Both the position numbers and the translations under genes were made by a program. This document shows positions 6,022-7,034 of a stretch of 7,034 nt of DNA, in pieces. Source of the DNA: Methanobacteriota archaeon (GTDB lineage: Archaea; Thermoplasmatota; Thermoplasmata; RBG-16-68-12); contig VBMR01000028.1 of NCBI GenBank assembly GCA_005878325.1, forward strand, positions 1 through 7,034, given 5' to 3'. A model generated the notes under the pieces. The model worked only from the letters and a program-made list of their open reading frames with translations. It was not told where the DNA came from and ran no database searches. How positions within the stretch are numbered: position 1 is the first letter of the stretch; every line of letters starts with the position of its first letter.

Positions 6022-6413
6022 ATGGCGAAAGCTCGACGTACGGCTCGGGCGAAGACGATGGGGATGGCCAGGGAGAATGGCGGTCACTCGATCACTCTCA
6101 CCGTGAACGGTCAGTCGTACACGCGCGTGACGGAGCCGCGGGTCCTCTTGGTGGACTTCCTCCGGGACGACCTCCGCCTCACGGGCACCCATGTCGGGTG
6201 CGACACGAGCCATTGCGGCGCCTGCACCGTCCTCTTGGACGGCCGGGCGGCGTGGTCTTGGCCGCCCTCGAACTGCTCCGGGCGGACCACGCGCCCACCG
6301 AGGAGCGGATCCGCACCGCGATCTCCGGGAACATCTGCCGATGCACGGGGTACCAGAACATCGTGGACTCCGTCGCGGCGGCGGGAGAGCGCATGAAGTC
6401 GGGGAAGTGGTGA
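6022..6413 (+). pseudogene. coxS: Disrupted [2Fe-2S] small subunit (CoxS): internal deletion plus frame change
   Basis: CoxS normally carries two [2Fe-2S] clusters that relay electrons from the molybdenum site to FAD. Frame 1 (ATG 6022 to about 6249) gives 76 good residues: a basic N-terminal extension, ITLTVNG, LLVDFLRDDLRLTG, and VGCDTSHCGACTVLLDGRA with Cys 60, 65 and 68. The family sequence then stops abruptly. It resumes in another frame from about 6249: GVVLAALELLRADHAPTEER, then ISGNICRCTGYQNIVDSV, ending at TGA 6411-6413. The expected middle (SC, then the CGxCTPG motif) is missing, about 50 residues or 150 bp by comparison with remembered CoxS sequences, so three of eight cluster ligands are lost. 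The actual frame-1 product would run to TGA 6394-6396 with a nonsense Arg/Ser/Pro-rich tail of about 49 residues. The missing piece is nowhere else in the window. It is either a real decay event or an assembly/sequencing deletion in GC-rich DNA. Confidence 0.9.
6409..6413 (+). promoter_or_regulatory. Short Shine-Dalgarno-like site for coxL, overlapping the coxS stop
   Basis: GGTGA two bases before ATG 6416 repeats part of the longer coxS site, and again contains the preceding gene's TGA. Spacing is tighter than usual, so confidence is moderate. The shared design suggests coxM, coxS and coxL were translationally coupled. Confidence 0.45.
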
Positions 6414-6415
6414 CG

Positions 6416-7034
6416 ATGGCGCAGGCGACGAAAGTCTTTGGAGAATCCGTCCTGCGGAAGGAGGACGATCGTTTCCTCACGGGCCGGGGCGCCTACGTGG
6501 CGGACATGCTCCCGCCCGGCACCGTGTTCGTGAAGTTCGTCCGGAGCCCATATGCCCATGCGCGGATCCGCCGGATCAATGCGGCGAAGGCCCTGAAGCT
6601 TCCCGGCGTCCTCGCGATCCTCACGGCGGAGGATCTCAAGGACCAAGTCGGGGACATCATCACGGCGTGGACGATCCCGAACGCGAACCTCAAGACGCCG
6701 CCCTATCCGCCGCTCGCCCGAGATGTGGTTCGATATGCGGGAGAGGCGGTCGCGGTCGTGGTCGCGGAGAATCCGTACATCGCGGAAGATGCCCGGGACC
6801 TTGTCGAAGTCGACTACGAGCCGCTCCCGGTCGTCACGGATGCCGAGGGAGCCGCGAAAAAAAGTCCTTCGCCCCTCCATACGGACGCGCCGGACAACGT
6901 CGCGTTCAAGTGGACGCTCGCGGGCGGCGACGTGGACGCCGTGTTCAAAGAAGCGGACGTCGTCGTGAGCCAGCGGTTCGTGAACCAGAGGCTGCAGCCG
7001 ACCGCGATGGAACCGCGGGCCGCGATCGCGTCGT
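6416..7034 (+). CDS. coxL: Molybdopterin-binding large subunit, N-terminal part (runs off the window)
   Basis: This is the catalytic subunit of the molybdenum hydroxylase. About 206 residues are visible from ATG 6416, uninterrupted to the right edge. A full family member has roughly 780-810. The N-terminal domain signatures are FGESVLRKEDDRFLTGRGAY (8-27), VKFVRSPYAHARI (39-51), LPGVLAILTAEDL (62-74), RYAGEAVAVVVAENPYIAEDA (split around 108-128) and LVEVDYEPLPVV (131-142), then GGDVDAVFKEADVVVSQRF and QRLQPTAMEPRAAIAS. The start follows the coxS stop by two bases. A run of seven A (6857-6863) keeps the frame, since family-like sequence continues on both sides. The active-site loop that separates form I CO dehydrogenases (AYxCSFR) from related enzymes lies beyond the window, so CO oxidation is not shown. 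The name coxL reflects family and M-S-L gene order only. Confidence 0.92.
   Translation, partial: MAQATKVFGESVLRKEDDRFLTGRGAYVADMLPPGTVFVKFVRSPYAHARIRRINAAKALKLPGVLAILTAEDLKDQVGDIITAWTIPNANLKTPPYPPLARDVVRYAGEAVAVVVAENPYIAEDARDLVEVDYEPLPVVTDAEGAAKKSPSPLHTDAPDNVAFKWTLAGGDVDAVFKEADVVVSQRFVNQRLQPTAMEPRAAIAS

Noticed and set aside
6022..6413. Programmed ribosomal frameshift in coxS
   Set aside because: A frameshift would join the two frames but could not restore the roughly 50 missing residues and three cysteines, and no slippery run or downstream stem is evident at the junction.
6857..6863. Run of seven A in coxL as a possible slippage or frameshift site
   Set aside because: Family-like CoxL sequence continues in the same frame on both sides, so no frameshift is needed.

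Overview
The window is a gene-dense, GC-rich chromosomal segment, most likely from an archaeon. The archaeal call rests on promoters. AT-rich TATA-like boxes, several preceded by a BRE-like TCGRAA element, lie about 30-40 bp upstream of start codons, too far for a bacterial -10 box. Most of the first genes they serve appear to begin at a GTG with almost no 5' leader. Genes inside the cox operon instead use Shine-Dalgarno sites. A high-GC Thermoplasmatota-like lineage would fit, but nothing here fixes the taxon.

Layout from left to right. Bases 1-470 hold the 3' end of ilvD (dihydroxy-acid dehydratase, + strand). It converges on a small unrecognised protein gene (502-843, -). A P1-family (S58/DmpA-like) peptidase follows (993-1991, -), then a saccharopine-dehydrogenase-like oxidoreductase (2101-3285, -). 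Divergent from the latter is an XdhC/CoxI-type molybdenum-enzyme maturation gene (3473-4321, +), which converges on a type II haloacid-dehalogenase-like HAD gene (4367-5020, -). Divergent from that is a coxM-coxS-coxL operon (5135 to the window end, +) for a three-subunit molybdenum hydroxylase of the aerobic CO dehydrogenase/xanthine dehydrogenase superfamily. CoxM binds FAD, CoxS should carry two [2Fe-2S] clusters, and CoxL carries the molybdopterin cofactor. The XdhC homologue is probably its cofactor chaperone.

The most important observation is that coxS is broken as written. It runs normally through the first ferredoxin-type Cys cluster, then jumps with a frame change to the C-terminal CxC region. 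About 50 residues are missing, including three of the eight expected cluster cysteines. CoxM and the visible CoxL are intact. Either the operon has recently decayed or been altered, or the assembly lost a short GC-rich piece.

The CoxL active-site loop lies beyond the window, so the substrate (CO or another small molecule) cannot be decided. No intergenic gap exceeds 300 bp. The largest (about 150, 110, 190 and 115 bp) contain the promoters described below and one 18-bp inverted repeat. No tRNA, rRNA, CRISPR or mobile element was seen.
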